Below are positions 31,780-41,249 of a stretch of DNA of 42,403 nt, piece by piece. The position numbers and the translations under genes are program-made. A model generated the notes under the pieces. That model was given only the letters and a program-made list of their open reading frames with translations, ran no database searches and had not been told where the DNA came from. Position 1 is the first letter of the stretch; every line of letters begins with the position of its first letter. This DNA is from Fusobacterium sp. CAG:439 (GTDB lineage Bacteria; Cyanobacteriota; Vampirovibrionia; Gastranaerophilales; Gastranaerophilaceae): positions 125,305 to 167,707 of the forward strand of contig FR900472.1 of the NCBI GenBank assembly GCA_000438175.1, given 5' to 3'.

Positions 31780-33810
31780 ATAAATAAGAAATTATTAGTT
31801 TCGGCATTATTAGTTTTTATGTTTTCGGGTACACAGGGATTTTGTATGGTTCCCGAGGCTAACGCTTTATATCAGCAGGCTTGTTCGGCTGAGTACAGAG
31901 AAGATTACCCGACTGCTGTGAGTAAATTGTTACAGGCTTTAAACCTTTCTGCAAATGATGTAATGATTTATACAAAACTTGCAGGAGTATACAGTGAAAT
32001 GGGTGAATATGAAAAAGCTCTTGCCGCTTATGCAAAAGTTGCCGAACTTAAACCTTCTGACGGCTACATTTATATAAGTATAGGAAGTATTTACGAAAAT
32101 CAGGGTAAATATATTGAAGCTCTTAATGCTTATAACAAAGTTATGGAAATGTGCCCCGAATATCTTTATAATTATTTGAATATAGCAAATGTTCAGTATC
32201 AGTTGAGAGATTACAAGTCGGCAATCGAAAATTATAACAAATTTTTATCAACATATTCACAACACTGGGAAGCGCGTGAAAATCTTGCAGCATCATATAT
32301 AAGCAACAGAAACTACGAAAACGCCGCAAACGAATATGAAAATCTTTATTCCAGAAATCCTGCAGGATTTAAAGATTTTGCAAATTACGGTCTTGCTCTG
32401 TTTGAAGTAAAAGATTATCAAAAAGCTTCCGAGTTTTTGGAAAAAGCTGTTGACGCTGATCCCGAAAATACATCGGCACATATAAATCTTGCATTGTCAT
32501 ATCAGGAGCTTGAAAAAAATGATTTAGCTCTTGCGCAATATGATGTTGTATTCAGGCAGCAGCCTTCTTTGCATTCAATCCGCTTTGATTACGGAAATCT
32601 TCTTGCAGATATGGGACAGGATGAGGCGGCAATTGAAAATTATAAAATTTATATTGAAAATTACCCGAATGACCCTCGTGCTTATCAAAATATCGGTGTT
32701 GTTTACAAACGTTTGAATAAACTTGATGATACAATTGCAAATTACGAAAAAGCTCTTACTCTTCAAACGGATAAAAAAGATATTGAGCTTGTTGAAGATT
32801 TGGCCGAGTGCTATCATCTTAAAAAGGATTATCCGAACGCTTTAAAATATTATGATGAAGTTCTTCTTGTCAAAAAAGATGACTATGATATTAGGTACAA
32901 TAAAGCTCTTGTTCTTCATGCAATGAAAGAATATAATGATGCAGCTGCTATATATACACAACTTTTGACAGAGAAGGATAATTCGAATATTCAAACGAAT
33001 TTGACGGCTGCACTGGTATCTCTCGGTGATGAATACTTGCAGGCTCATAACTATTCGCTTGCGACTGAAACTTTTGAACGGGCAATTGAACGCGGAACAA
33101 AAGACAGTTATGCATACTACGGTCTTGCAAAATCTTACAGAGCCTGCGGAATTGATGATAAAGCCGCTGAATATTATGAAAAAGCAATTTCTATGGAGCC
33201 GGAGAAAGTTGAATACAGTAATGAATTTGCAGAATTTATTTCTTCAACTCAAAAGACAGCAGATGTAAAAACCGACACTCAGCCTGCAGAAATAAAAGAA
33301 GTTACACTTTCAATGGATGAGGCTGATAAGGTTGAAGCTGATGATGCTCAGCATAACAAAGATTTAATCGCTATCGGTGACGAGAATTACAAAAAGAAAA
33401 ATTATGATGTTTCAATCCGTAATTATCAAGATGCTTTAAAAATTAATCCGTCCGACGAAGTTACTCTTTTAAAGCTCGGCAATATTTATAAAATTAAAAA
33501 TGATAATAAGAATGCCATAAGCTTCTATAAAAAATCAATTGTTGTAAATCCTAACTATGCGGACGGCTGGTTTAATCTCGGGCTTGGCTATGCTTCCGAT
33601 AACAGCAACGGTAGGGCTAAAGAATGTTTCCATCATGTAATAACTTTAAATCCGAATTACAGTTATGCATATTATGCTCTCGGTGTAGCCTATGAGCAGG
33701 ACGGTAATAAAAAAGAGGCATTGAACAACTATAAAATCTTCTTAACGCAAACTAAAGACGAAGATTTAGCTCAAATTGTTCAGCAAAAAATTACAAATCT
33801 GGAAAAATGA
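31780..33810 (+). CDS. Exported TPR repeat protein, apparent ATA start
   Basis: About 660 residues are mostly TPR units (fifteen or more), with a break near residue 490 (KTADVKTDTQPAEIKEVTLSMDEADK). The first ATG in frame (31819) gives a clipped signal peptide. Reading back, the frame is open to 31768 and the codon at 31780 is ATA, nine bases after AGGAG; from there the product would begin MNKKLLVSALLVFMFSG, a textbook signal peptide (basic start, hydrophobic core). I therefore place the start at ATA 31780, with ATG 31819 as the fallback. The stop overlaps the lipoprotein start (ATGA), so the two are coupled. Likely a periplasmic or outer-membrane scaffold. Confidence 0.8.
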   Translation: MNKKLLVSALLVFMFSGTQGFCMVPEANALYQQACSAEYREDYPTAVSKLLQALNLSANDVMIYTKLAGVYSEMGEYEKALAAYAKVAELKPSDGYIYISIGSIYENQGKYIEALNAYNKVMEMCPEYLYNYLNIANVQYQLRDYKSAIENYNKFLSTYSQHWEARENLAASYISNRNYENAANEYENLYSRNPAGFKDFANYGLALFEVKDYQKASEFLEKAVDADPENTSAHINLALSYQELEKNDLALAQYDVVFRQQPSLHSIRFDYGNLLADMGQDEAAIENYKIYIENYPNDPRAYQNIGVVYKRLNKLDDTIANYEKALTLQTDKKDIELVEDLAECYHLKKDYPNALKYYDEVLLVKKDDYDIRYNKALVLHAMKEYNDAAAIYTQLLTEKDNSNIQTNLTAALVSLGDEYLQAHNYSLATETFERAIERGTKDSYAYYGLAKSYRACGIDDKAAEYYEKAISMEPEKVEYSNEFAEFISSTQKTADVKTDTQPAEIKEVTLSMDEADKVEADDAQHNKDLIAIGDENYKKKNYDVSIRNYQDALKINPSDEVTLLKLGNIYKIKNDNKNAISFYKKSIVVNPNYADGWFNLGLGYASDNSNGRAKECFHHVITLNPNYSYAYYALGVAYEQDGNKKEALNNYKIFLTQTKDEDLAQIVQQKITNLEK

Positions 33811-34214
33811 AAAAGTTAATATTAACCTGTCTTTCGATATTTTTGATACTTACGACGACAGCCTGTGTACGTGACAGGGCTTCAATACTTTTTAACAAAT
33901 ATCCCATTACCGAAAAAAATATTTATGACAATTCAACTGTTTTTCAGGCTAATTCCAGAATATATTATTTAATTCTTATGCCTGAAAAAGTGGAATCCAG
34001 ATATTTATATATTCAAATAATAAAAAAAGATAATAAATACGGTCAATTCGGCTATAATCTCATTCAAACAAGAAATATCAGGCTTAAAGATGAAGAAATT
34101 AATTATTTTACTGACTATTTTGTATTAAGTGAAGGCGGTTATTATTTTATGAGAGTTTATTCAAAGGATAATCCTCACAAAATTTTTGCGTCCGCTGAAT
34201 TTTATGTTAATTAA
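33807..34214 (+). CDS. Small lipoprotein, 135 aa
   Basis: The N-terminus is a lipoprotein signal (MKKLILTCLSIFLILTTTAC) with the lipobox TTAC and acceptor Cys20. The mature part of about 115 residues is beta-rich with many aromatic residues (YYLILMPEKVESRYLYIQII, FVLSEGGYYFMRVYS), suggesting an immunoglobulin-like or lipocalin-sized fold. It overlaps the TPR gene by four bases (ATGA), so it likely works with that exported TPR protein at the envelope. No family recognised. Confidence 0.82.
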   Translation: MKKLILTCLSIFLILTTTACVRDRASILFNKYPITEKNIYDNSTVFQANSRIYYLILMPEKVESRYLYIQIIKKDNKYGQFGYNLIQTRNIRLKDEEINYFTDYFVLSEGGYYFMRVYSKDNPHKIFASAEFYVN

Positions 34215-34230
34215 GAAATGTAAAGATGAG

Positions 34231-34259
34231 TTTAAAAACACCTGAAACTCCCTTATACT
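34231..34259 (+). promoter_or_regulatory. Twin promoter, copy 2
   Basis: TTTAAA (34231-34236), 17 bp, TATACT (34254-34259), with the spacer segment CCTGAAACTC, matching 28506-28534. It drives the gene at 34370. Confidence 0.7.
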
Positions 34260-34265
34260 GCCTCA

Positions 34266-34286
34266 TAGGATAGGATAGGATAGGAT
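34266..34286 (+). repeat. TAGGA pentanucleotide repeat, four units
   Basis: Four perfect TAGGA units then T, six bases after the -10 box. After the repeat both promoters continue with similar sequence ending in G(T/A)TCAAT. Confidence 0.9.
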
Positions 34287-34369
34287 GTGATGCCCGAGTG
34301 TCAATAATTTTCAGGAAATACCGTTTATATACATGTGCAATTTATGAGATATTAAGAAAGGAGATTTGC

Positions 34370-34909
34370 ATGGGACTATTAGGTATTAACGGAATTGGAG
34401 GCAATCAGGAAATTTCGCCTGCATCAGGTAAGCAAAAGACCGAAACTATAAATTTTACTCCAAAGCCAATTTCAATTATGACTGAACAAATTGATTATGG
34501 CAAAATTAAAGAAACAATAAACGGACAGTATAAAGAATTTGACAATGCAGTTAACAATTCTGCTTTGACCGGTAAATTTTTATCCGAAAATGATTTACTT
34601 AAACAAGGCTATAAGAAATCAGCTATGATGGATATGAATGGCGGTATTTACTATGAAAAAGATGGCGAAAGCATAAGAGTTATGAATTCGAGAATTTTGG
34701 GAAATGGAAAATCTCTTTCATTCAGAAACAAGAATATGGCTCACTTTGCGACTTATGATGATAAAGGAAAAGAAACAGGAGGTATTGTTCAGGTAAAACA
34801 ACAGAACGGTTCAATAAAGGTTTATGAATATGATGTTGATATAGAAGGCAATAAGTTTATCAAATCTGTAACAACAAGTGAACTTGACTATTTTGCTGAT
34901 TATGAATAA
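34370..34909 (+). CDS. Hypothetical protein, 179 aa
   Basis: The protein starts MGLLGINGIGGNQEISPAS, then INFTPKPISIM, and has a beta-rich second half with GGIYYEKDGESIRVMNSR and GGIVQVKQQNGSIKVYEYDVD, ending SELDYFADYE. No signal peptide, membrane segment or known domain. The start at 34370 follows AAAGGAG; the longer frame from 34298 includes the untranslated leader. It shares its promoter/TAGGA element with the gene at 28625, and its 'KDG/NG' strands recall the first gene of the window. Function unknown. Confidence 0.75.
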   Translation: MGLLGINGIGGNQEISPASGKQKTETINFTPKPISIMTEQIDYGKIKETINGQYKEFDNAVNNSALTGKFLSENDLLKQGYKKSAMMDMNGGIYYEKDGESIRVMNSRILGNGKSLSFRNKNMAHFATYDDKGKETGGIVQVKQQNGSIKVYEYDVDIEGNKFIKSVTTSELDYFADYE

Positions 34910-34913
34910 ATCT

Positions 34914-34946
34914 AAAAAAAGCGGGAATTTTATCCCGCTTTTTTTT
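34914..34946. terminator. Bidirectional intrinsic terminator
   Basis: AAAAAAAGCGGGA / TCCCGCTTTTTTT with a six-base loop lies between the convergent 34370 gene and gyrA. Confidence 0.9.
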
Positions 34947-37506
34947 ATTCTTCTTTGTTGCTATCCAGCAGGCTGGTCTGTGATATATTTGACTGAGCTT
35001 CCTGCGCGTCCATTGCCGCAACATCTTTTTTAACCTGTTCATCCTCATCAGGATTTAAGATTTTGTTAACAGAAACAACAGTGTCATTATCTGTCAGGTT
35101 TTGTGCTCTGACACCTGTTGCAGGACGTCCCTGACGTGAGATTGAACCCGCATTAAGTCTTGTTACAACACCGTTAGCGGTTACCATCATAATATCATCT
35201 GATTCTTTTACGATAGTCAGTGCAACAAGTTTTGATGAAGTTGATTTAAACTTGGTTGCTATTAAACCTATTCCGCCTCTGTTCTGGCTTCTGAACTCGG
35301 ATAATTTTGTACGTTTGCCGAAACCGTCAGAAGTTACCACAAGTAAATCAGCATCGTAATCACGAGGTACAATATCGCATCCTACAATTTCATCGCCTGT
35401 GCGTAATTTCATTGAAGTTACACCTCTTGCACTTCTGCCGAGCGGTCTTAAATCTTCAATGGGGAAGCGGATGGCCATACCGCAGGATGTACCGATGATA
35501 ATTTCATCTCTGGAAGTTGCAAGTTTAACCCAGTTCAATTCGTCATTTTCTTCCAGACCGATTGCGATAATACCGTTTCTTCTGATATTTGAGAAGTTAT
35601 CAAGCTCTATACGTTTAATATAACCTTTTTTAGTAAGCATTATTAAGTTTAATTCATGTGAGAACTGGCTTACAGGTACAACTGCCGTAATTCTTTCGTC
35701 CTGATCTATCGGAAGAACGTTAACGATAGGTAAGCCTTTTGCCTGACGTCCGCCTTCGGGGAAGTCATAGACATTTAAGCTGTAAACTGTTCCTTTGGAT
35801 GAGAAGAACAATACTTTATCATGCATCATTGCAGTGAAGAAGTGTTGAATATCATCATCTTCTTTGGTTTTCATTCCTGATTTACCGCGGGTTGCACGGT
35901 TTTGTCTTTCGAATGTGTCAAGAGAAATACGTTTCAAATAACCCTGATGTGTAATAAATACAGCCATAGGAGTATTCGGAGTTAAGTCTTCGATAGTAAC
36001 TTCTCCCTGTTCGGGTAAAATTTGAGTTTTTCTGTCATCTCCGTATTTTTCTTTATCTTCAAGAAGTTCGCCCTTAATTATGTCAAGAATTTTCTGACGG
36101 CTGGCAAGAATGTCTTCATATTCGGCGATTTTCTTAACAAGTTCGTCATATTCAGCTTTAACTTTGTCTTGTTCCAAACCTGTCAATCTTCTTAATTGCA
36201 TTTCAAGGATTGCGTTTGACTGGTCAACGTCAAGCCCGAAACGACTCATCAAACCTGTTCTTGCTTCATCGGTTGTTTTTGATTTTTTGATAAGTTCAAT
36301 AACTTCGTCAATTGAACCCAGTGCGATAATCAAACCTGCCAAAATATGTGCTCTGATTTTAGCTTTTTTAAGGAAGAAAATAGTTCTTCTTGTAACAATT
36401 TCAACCCTGTGTTCAACGAATTCGGATAAAACTTCGTATAAATTCATTAATCTCGGCTGTTTGCCGCATAATGCCAACATATTGACGCCGAAAGTGGTAG
36501 CAAGCTGCGTATATTTGAATAAATTATTTTTAACAACATCAGGTTTGGCATCGCGTTTAAGTTCGATAACGATGCGCATACCTTCTCTGTCGGATTCGTC
36601 ACGAATATCGGAAATTCCTGTAATTCTCTGATCTTTAACAAGTTCTGCGATTTTTTCGATTAAGACTGCCTTGTTAACCTGATAAGGAATTTCTGTTACA
36701 ACAATTGCCGTACGTCCCTGACGTCCGCCGCCGCCAGCAATTTCCTCAAAACTTGCAACGGCTTGCATTTTTATAGAGCCTCTGCCTGTTTCATAAGCCT
36801 GTTTAATATCGCTCAAACCGATAATAGTAGCGGCTGTCGGAAAATCAGGCCCTTTAATATATTCCATAAGTTCGGTTACCGTAATATTAGGGTTGTCGAT
36901 TAAAGCAACAGTACCGTCAACAATTTCACAAAGGTTATGAGGCGGAATATTTGTTGCCATACCAACAGCAATACCGGATACACCGTTTAGCAATAACATT
37001 GGAAGTCTGACAGGTAATACGGAAGGTTCCTGTAATGAACCGTCAAAGTTCGGTTCAAATTCAACTGTTTCACAGTCAATATCGGCAAGCATTGATTGTG
37101 TAATTTTATGCATTCTTGCTTCGGTATACCTCATAGCGGCAGCACCGTCGCCGTCAACGGATCCGAAGTTTCCGTGTCCGTCTACGGTTAAATATCTTGT
37201 AGAGAAGTCCTGTGCCATACGAACAAGTGCTTCATAAACAGCGGTATCGCCGTGCGGGTGGTATTTACCGAGAACTTCACCAACAATACGGGCACATTTT
37301 TTAAACGGTTTGTCAGGAGTCATTCCAAGTTCGTTCATTGCATATAAAATTCGTCTGTGAACAGGTTTTAAACCATCACGAACGTCAGGTAATGCACGGC
37401 CTACGATTACACTCATAGCGTAATCAATATATGAACGTTTCATTTCTTCTCTTATATTAACAGGTACGATTTTCCCGTCAGCAAACATGTTTTGTTGGTT
37501 ACTCAA
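34945..37506 (-). CDS. gyrA: DNA gyrase subunit A
   Basis: GyrA forms the breakage-reunion core that, with GyrB, introduces negative supercoils. The winged-helix domain has [13 protein letters not shown] and [21 protein letters not shown]; the catalytic Tyr127 is in [11 protein letters not shown]. The C-terminal beta-pinwheel begins near residue 530 with [10 protein letters not shown], a GyrA-box variant of the kind I associate with cyanobacteria rather than QRRGGKG. Residue 88, equivalent to E. coli Ser83, is Thr, found in susceptible bacteria too. The start is TTG at 37506, supported by GGAGG eight bases upstream; the ATG at 37488 has no such site. Length 853 aa, with an acidic tail. Confidence 0.96.
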   Translation of the reverse strand: MSNQQNMFADGKIVPVNIREEMKRSYIDYAMSVIVGRALPDVRDGLKPVHRRILYAMNELGMTPDKPFKKCARIVGEVLGKYHPHGDTAVYEALVRMAQDFSTRYLTVDGHGNFGSVDGDGAAAMRYTEARMHKITQSMLADIDCETVEFEPNFDGSLQEPSVLPVRLPMLLLNGVSGIAVGMATNIPPHNLCEIVDGTVALIDNPNITVTELMEYIKGPDFPTAATIIGLSDIKQAYETGRGSIKMQAVASFEEIAGGGGRQGRTAIVVTEIPYQVNKAVLIEKIAELVKDQRITGISDIRDESDREGMRIVIELKRDAKPDVVKNNLFKYTQLATTFGVNMLALCGKQPRLMNLYEVLSEFVEHRVEIVTRRTIFFLKKAKIRAHILAGLIIALGSIDEVIELIKKSKTTDEARTGLMSRFGLDVDQSNAILEMQLRRLTGLEQDKVKAEYDELVKKIAEYEDILASRQKILDIIKGELLEDKEKYGDDRKTQILPEQGEVTIEDLTPNTPMAVFITHQGYLKRISLDTFERQNRATRGKSGMKTKEDDDIQHFFTAMMHDKVLFFSSKGTVYSLNVYDFPEGGRQAKGLPIVNVLPIDQDERITAVVPVSQFSHELNLIMLTKKGYIKRIELDNFSNIRRNGIIAIGLEENDELNWVKLATSRDEIIIGTSCGMAIRFPIEDLRPLGRSARGVTSMKLRTGDEIVGCDIVPRDYDADLLVVTSDGFGKRTKLSEFRSQNRGGIGLIATKFKSTSSKLVALTIVKESDDIMMVTANGVVTRLNAGSISRQGRPATGVRAQNLTDNDTVVSVNKILNPDEDEQVKKDVAAMDAQEAQSNISQTSLLDSNKEE

Positions 37507-37580
37507 TCTTTTATCCTCCAGTGTCTGTTTATTTAAATTATACTACAAACAAGTGTTTTATGGTAATTTTAAATTAATCT

Positions 37581-37931
37581 TTACAATAAAAATAATACGG
37601 GAGCAATTATTGAGAGTGCAAATAAAAAGTATTCAAAGATTTGTTTTGGCAGAGTAATATTTTCTGCGGGCATTTCAGTAATTTTTTTGAACCTAATGCA
37701 GTCAATGATAAATAAAATAATTTCAATAATTAAAAAATTGATAATGATTATGACAAATGCATTCAAGAGTATTATAACGGCAAACGCTAGTTCGTAATCC
37801 GGCGGGGTTGTATGCTGTACTGCATAGTATAATTTTTCTGCAATAATAGTAATAATTCCTGCAGATATGCATAATAAATAAAAAAGTCCTATTGTTTTTC
37901 CGAATTTAAAAGTTAAAGTGTTGCGAAACAT
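37581..37931 (-). CDS. Small integral membrane protein, 116 aa
   Basis: Three predicted membrane helices (about residues 14-33, 48-78 and 98-116, the last at the C-terminus) with short connecting loops. No known family is recognised. There is no clear ribosome binding site before the ATG. It lies between gyrA and a secreted protein on the same strand, 27 bp after the latter, and may be co-transcribed with it. Confidence 0.7.
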   Translation of the reverse strand: MFRNTLTFKFGKTIGLFYLLCISAGIITIIAEKLYYAVQHTTPPDYELAFAVIILLNAFVIIIINFLIIEIILFIIDCIRFKKITEMPAENITLPKQIFEYFLFALSIIAPVLFLL

Positions 37932-37958
37932 ATATGAAGTTTATCATTTTATTTTAAA

Positions 37959-38501
37959 TTAATCAACTTTATACTTTGGAGCTTCTTTATTAACCATTTC
38001 CATATATTTTTTGTTGTTTTTTTCTGCAAATTCTATTGCTTTTTTTCTCGCCTCTTCCTGACCGCCGTTTTCCGACGCGTAAAAACGTCTTGCGTACAAA
38101 AATCTGTCAAGTCCTTTTGTTTTTGCAGGCTGATAGATTGCAGTATCATATTCGTAATACTCTTTTGATTCGGGAAATGTTAAATAGCCGACAATTGCAG
38201 CATCAGGATATACAAGAACAGATGCTCCCTTTGTTTTTTCCTGTATTTCATGTGCGTATTGTGCTGCTGCGTCTGTCGGGTTTGTCAGGTCAGGAAAATT
38301 CGTAAGCTGAATTTTTGTATGCCAGTTTCCCGCATTTTCATCTTTTAATAAGTAGTCGTAACTTTTTGTTTTACTGTCAGGGTTTGAAAGGTTGAATGTC
38401 TGTTTGTCGAATTTGATTTTATCAACCTGCGCAAAAACGGCACAAGGAGTGAGTGCCAGTAAATTTAAAATTATTAAGCCTGTTTTTAAAAGTTTATTCA
38501 T
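37959..38501 (-). CDS. Secreted hypothetical protein, 180 aa
   Basis: A Sec signal peptide is evident (MNKLLKTGLIILNLLALTPC, cleavage probably after AVFA at residue 24-25). The mature protein is hydrophilic with many Lys, Tyr and Ala residues and no recognised domain; the segment LVYPDAAIVGYLTFPESKEYYEYDT suggests a beta core. AAAGG precedes the ATG. Likely periplasmic. It is divergent from the rhamnose operon and upstream of the small membrane protein. Confidence 0.78.
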   Translation of the reverse strand: MNKLLKTGLIILNLLALTPCAVFAQVDKIKFDKQTFNLSNPDSKTKSYDYLLKDENAGNWHTKIQLTNFPDLTNPTDAAAQYAHEIQEKTKGASVLVYPDAAIVGYLTFPESKEYYEYDTAIYQPAKTKGLDRFLYARRFYASENGGQEEARKKAIEFAEKNNKKYMEMVNKEAPKYKVD

Positions 38502-38554
38502 AATCTTACCTTTCTTTTGACTGCTTTAATATTATCAGATTATTATTTTGATAT

Positions 38555-38583
38555 TTCTATTGCCCGTTTGTTTATTGTATAAT
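38555..38583 (+). promoter_or_regulatory. Probable promoter of the rfb operon
   Basis: TTCTAT, 17 bp, TATAAT (38578-38583), about 12 bp before AGAGGGA and 25 bp before the rfbC ATG. The -35 is poor. Confidence 0.5.
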
Positions 38584-38608
38584 AATATTTATTAGAGGGA
38601 ACTTTATT

Positions 38609-39166
38609 ATGCCATTTGAATTTGAACGACAAAAAATAAAAGATGTAATTCTGGTTAAGCCTAAAGTTTTTGGCGATAACCGCGGTTTTTTTATGGAAAG
38701 TTATAAAAAATCGGATTTTTATGCAAACGGAATAGACGTTGAGTTTAATCAGGATAATCATTCCCGTTCGACCGCGCATGTTTTGCGCGGACTTCACTAT
38801 CAGGCAAAGCCTTACGGACAGGCTAAACTTGTAAGATGCGGACGCGGAAGAATATATGATGTGGCTGTTGACATTAGACCAAATTCCGAAACTTTCGGGC
38901 AGTATGTGAAAGTTGAACTTTCGGAGGAAAATAAGCATATGTTGTTTATACCTGAAGGTTTTGCACATGGTTTTGTTGTGTTGTCGGATGAGGCGGAACT
39001 TCTTTATAAAGCAAGCGGTGAATATGCCCCCTCTGCAGACAGAGGAGTTTTGTGGCGTGACAAAGACATAAATATCGATTGGGAAATTGATTTTGAGCCG
39101 ATTTTGTCAGAGAAAGACAAAGTTCAGCCGTTATTAAAAGATATAAATAAAGAGGAGTTAATATGA
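38609..39166 (+). CDS. rfbC: dTDP-4-dehydrorhamnose 3,5-epimerase
   Basis: RfbC/RmlC catalyses the third step of dTDP-L-rhamnose synthesis. The cupin shows DNRGFFMESYKKSDF, the catalytic base in LRGLHYQ, GRGRIYDVAVDIRPNS and FIPEGFAHGFVVLSDEAELLYK. At 185 aa it has normal length. AGAGGGA precedes the ATG. It overlaps rfbB by four bases (ATGA), so the operon is translationally coupled. The product is used for O-antigen or other surface polysaccharide. Confidence 0.96.
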   Translation: MPFEFERQKIKDVILVKPKVFGDNRGFFMESYKKSDFYANGIDVEFNQDNHSRSTAHVLRGLHYQAKPYGQAKLVRCGRGRIYDVAVDIRPNSETFGQYVKVELSEENKHMLFIPEGFAHGFVVLSDEAELLYKASGEYAPSADRGVLWRDKDINIDWEIDFEPILSEKDKVQPLLKDINKEELI

Positions 39167-40140
39167 GAATACTTGTGACGGGCGGTGCAGGATTTATAGG
39201 AAGCTGTTTTGTAAGACATATGTTAAAAAGTCATCCCGATTATAAAATTATAAATTTGGATGCTTTGACTTATGCGGGAAATATTGAAAATCTTAATGAT
39301 GTAAAAGATAACCCGAATTATACATTTGTTCACGGCAGCATTTGTGATAAAAAACTTGTTCCCGGGCTTGTTGAACAGGTTGATGCCGTTGTGAATTTTG
39401 CCGCGGAATCTCATGTTGACCGCTCAATTACCGGACCTGAAATCTTTATAGAAACGAACGTTAAAGGTACTTTGAATTTGCTTCAGGCGGCAAGGCAATT
39501 TAAAACGGACAGATATTTGCAGGTTTCAACTGATGAAGTTTACGGAACTTTGGGAAAAACGGGTTATTTCATGGAAACCACTCCGCTTGCTCCGAACAGT
39601 CCGTATTCCGCATCAAAAGCTTCTGCCGATATGCTTGTCAGAGCTTACCATGAAACATATAATATGCCTGTCTTGACAACGAGATGTTCGAATAATTACG
39701 GACCTTATCAATATCCCGAAAAGCTTATCCCGTTTTTTATTTCGCAGCTGCTTAAAGATGAAAAAGTTCCTGTCTATGGTGACGGAATGAACGTTCGTGA
39801 CTGGTTATACGTTTATGACCATTGTGCCGCAATTGATACTGTTTTACATAAAGGCAGGGTCGGTGAAGTTTATAACATAGGCGGACATAATGAAAAAACT
39901 AATATGGAAATTACGCATTTAATACTTGAAGCTATGGGCAAAGATGAAACTTCAATTAAATACGTTGATGACAGACTCGGACATGACAAACGTTATGCGA
40001 TTTGTAACGACAAAATCCAATCCGAACTCGGATGGAAACCGTCTTTAACTTTTGAAGAAGGTATAAAAATTACTATTGACTGGTATTTAAATAATCAGGA
40101 ATGGATTAAAAGTATAGAAGCTAAGAAGGAATTAGTATAA
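39163..40140 (+). CDS. rfbB: dTDP-glucose 4,6-dehydratase
   Basis: RfbB/RmlB carries out step two of dTDP-L-rhamnose synthesis with bound NAD. It is an extended SDR with GGAGFIGS at the N-terminus, the STDEVYG segment with catalytic Asp-Glu, YSASKASAD (Tyr and Lys), and RCSNNYGPYQYPEKLIP. Length 325 aa is normal. AGAGGAG precedes the ATG. It overlaps rfbC by four bases and rfbD by one. Confidence 0.97.
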   Translation: MRILVTGGAGFIGSCFVRHMLKSHPDYKIINLDALTYAGNIENLNDVKDNPNYTFVHGSICDKKLVPGLVEQVDAVVNFAAESHVDRSITGPEIFIETNVKGTLNLLQAARQFKTDRYLQVSTDEVYGTLGKTGYFMETTPLAPNSPYSASKASADMLVRAYHETYNMPVLTTRCSNNYGPYQYPEKLIPFFISQLLKDEKVPVYGDGMNVRDWLYVYDHCAAIDTVLHKGRVGEVYNIGGHNEKTNMEITHLILEAMGKDETSIKYVDDRLGHDKRYAICNDKIQSELGWKPSLTFEEGIKITIDWYLNNQEWIKSIEAKKELV

Positions 40141-40958
40141 TGAAGGTATTGGTGACAGGTGCAAAGGGGATGCTCGGGCAGGACTTATGTCCTATATTTG
40201 AAGATGCGGGAGCTTTTGTTATAGAAACAGATGTTGATACTCTTGATATTACAAATCATGAGCAGGTTAAACAGGTTTTATCGGATATAAGACCTGATCT
40301 GGTTGTTCATTGCGCGGCTTATACAAACGTTGATAAGGCGGAAGAGGATTTGAAAACTGCCGAAATGATTAACGTTACGGGAACGGAAAATATTGCGGAA
40401 ACTTGCGGAAAACTGGGGATTACTCTTGTTTATATTTCAACTGATTATGTTTTTGACGGCACTAAAAAAGAACCTTACAAGCCCGATGACAGACCAAATC
40501 CTATAAATAATTACGGAATTACCAAATATGAGGGTGAAGAAGCTGTCAGAAGCCTTTGTGAAAAATATTATATTGCTCGTACCTCATGGCTTTACGGTCA
40601 TCACGGGAAAAACTTTGTAGAAACAATGTTAAGTCTTGCGGATAAACCTGAGATAAAAGTTGTAGATGACCAGACAGGCTGCCCGACATGGACGGTTGAG
40701 CTTGCGAACGGAATATTAAAACTTCTTTCAAAACCATACGGTACATACCACGTTTGCGGTTCCGGTTCAACAACGTGGTACGGTTTTGCGAAAGAAATAT
40801 TTTCTCAGGCAGGTATGAATGTTAACCTTCAGCCTTGTACAACGGAAGAATTTCCTCGTCCTGCAAAGCGTCCTGCGCACAGTGTAATGGATAACGACAA
40901 AATTTGCAGAAACTGGCAGGCTGCATTAAGGGATTACATGGAACTCAGGAATTTTTAG
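40140..40958 (+). CDS. rfbD: dTDP-4-dehydrorhamnose reductase
   Basis: RfbD/RmlD is the last step of dTDP-L-rhamnose synthesis. The sequence shows GAKGMLGQDL at the N-terminus, CAAYTNVDKAEED, YISTDYVFDG, YGITKYEGE (Tyr and Lys) and RTSWLYG. At 272 aa it is slightly short but complete. The start shares one base with the rfbB stop (TAATG). Its end overlaps by four bases the end of the convergent HTH gene at 40955. Confidence 0.96.
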   Translation: MKVLVTGAKGMLGQDLCPIFEDAGAFVIETDVDTLDITNHEQVKQVLSDIRPDLVVHCAAYTNVDKAEEDLKTAEMINVTGTENIAETCGKLGITLVYISTDYVFDGTKKEPYKPDDRPNPINNYGITKYEGEEAVRSLCEKYYIARTSWLYGHHGKNFVETMLSLADKPEIKVVDDQTGCPTWTVELANGILKLLSKPYGTYHVCGSGSTTWYGFAKEIFSQAGMNVNLQPCTTEEFPRPAKRPAHSVMDNDKICRNWQAALRDYMELRNF

Positions 40959-41164
40959 AAGTTTCTTTTTACAAAATTTATTTTGTATCCTAAAATGTCA
41001 AGGATTTTTTGCGCATCTTTAAATCTGATTTTACCTGATGCAAGTTTTTTTGAAAGAGTTTCAGGTGAGATTTTTCTGTCCTGTGTAGAAATTTGTTGAG
41101 CGATTTCTTGCAGTGTAATATTTTTCTCTTTAAGCCTTTCGATTATTTCGCGTTGTATGTCCAT
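40955..41164 (-). CDS. Small HTH protein, 69 aa
   Basis: A helix-turn-helix-like protein: KNITLQEIAQQISTQDRKISPETLSKKLASGKIRFKDAQKILDILGYKINFV, resembling phage-repressor-type DNA-binding domains with a longer turn between helices two and three. AGGTGA lies before the ATG. It is divergent from the XRE gene at 41250 and antisense to the end of rfbD, so transcription through it opposes the rfb operon. Probably half of a two-gene regulatory switch. Confidence 0.7.
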   Translation of the reverse strand: MDIQREIIERLKEKNITLQEIAQQISTQDRKISPETLSKKLASGKIRFKDAQKILDILGYKINFVKRNF

Positions 41165-41216
41165 TTGTCACCTATAGAAGTAATAACATATATAATATAA
41201 TTTATAGCATAGTACA

Positions 41217-41246
41217 ACTTATAAGTCAATAAATATATACTTATAA
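41217..41246. promoter_or_regulatory. Possible operator in the divergent HTH promoter region
   Basis: A perfect dyad ACTTATAAGT (41217-41226) and a direct partial copy ACTTATAA (41239-41246) 22 bp apart, two helical turns. The second overlaps the -10 box TATACT (41236-41241) of the XRE gene, as expected for a self-repressing switch. Confidence 0.45.
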
Positions 41247-41249
41247 ATT

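Noticed and set aside
34266..34286. TAGGA repeats as a CRISPR or VNTR array
   Set aside because: Only four five-base units with no spacers; position right after a promoter box points to a promoter-linked short repeat.
35399..36631. Long plus-strand open frames opposite gyrA (up to 173 codons)
   Set aside because: They mirror the gyrA coding frame, lack ribosome binding sites and encode Ser/Leu-rich low-complexity sequence typical of antisense shadows.
37230..37260. Thr88 of GyrA (E. coli Ser83 position) as a quinolone-resistance mutation
   Set aside because: Thr at this position occurs naturally in susceptible bacteria, and the rest of the region is ordinary.
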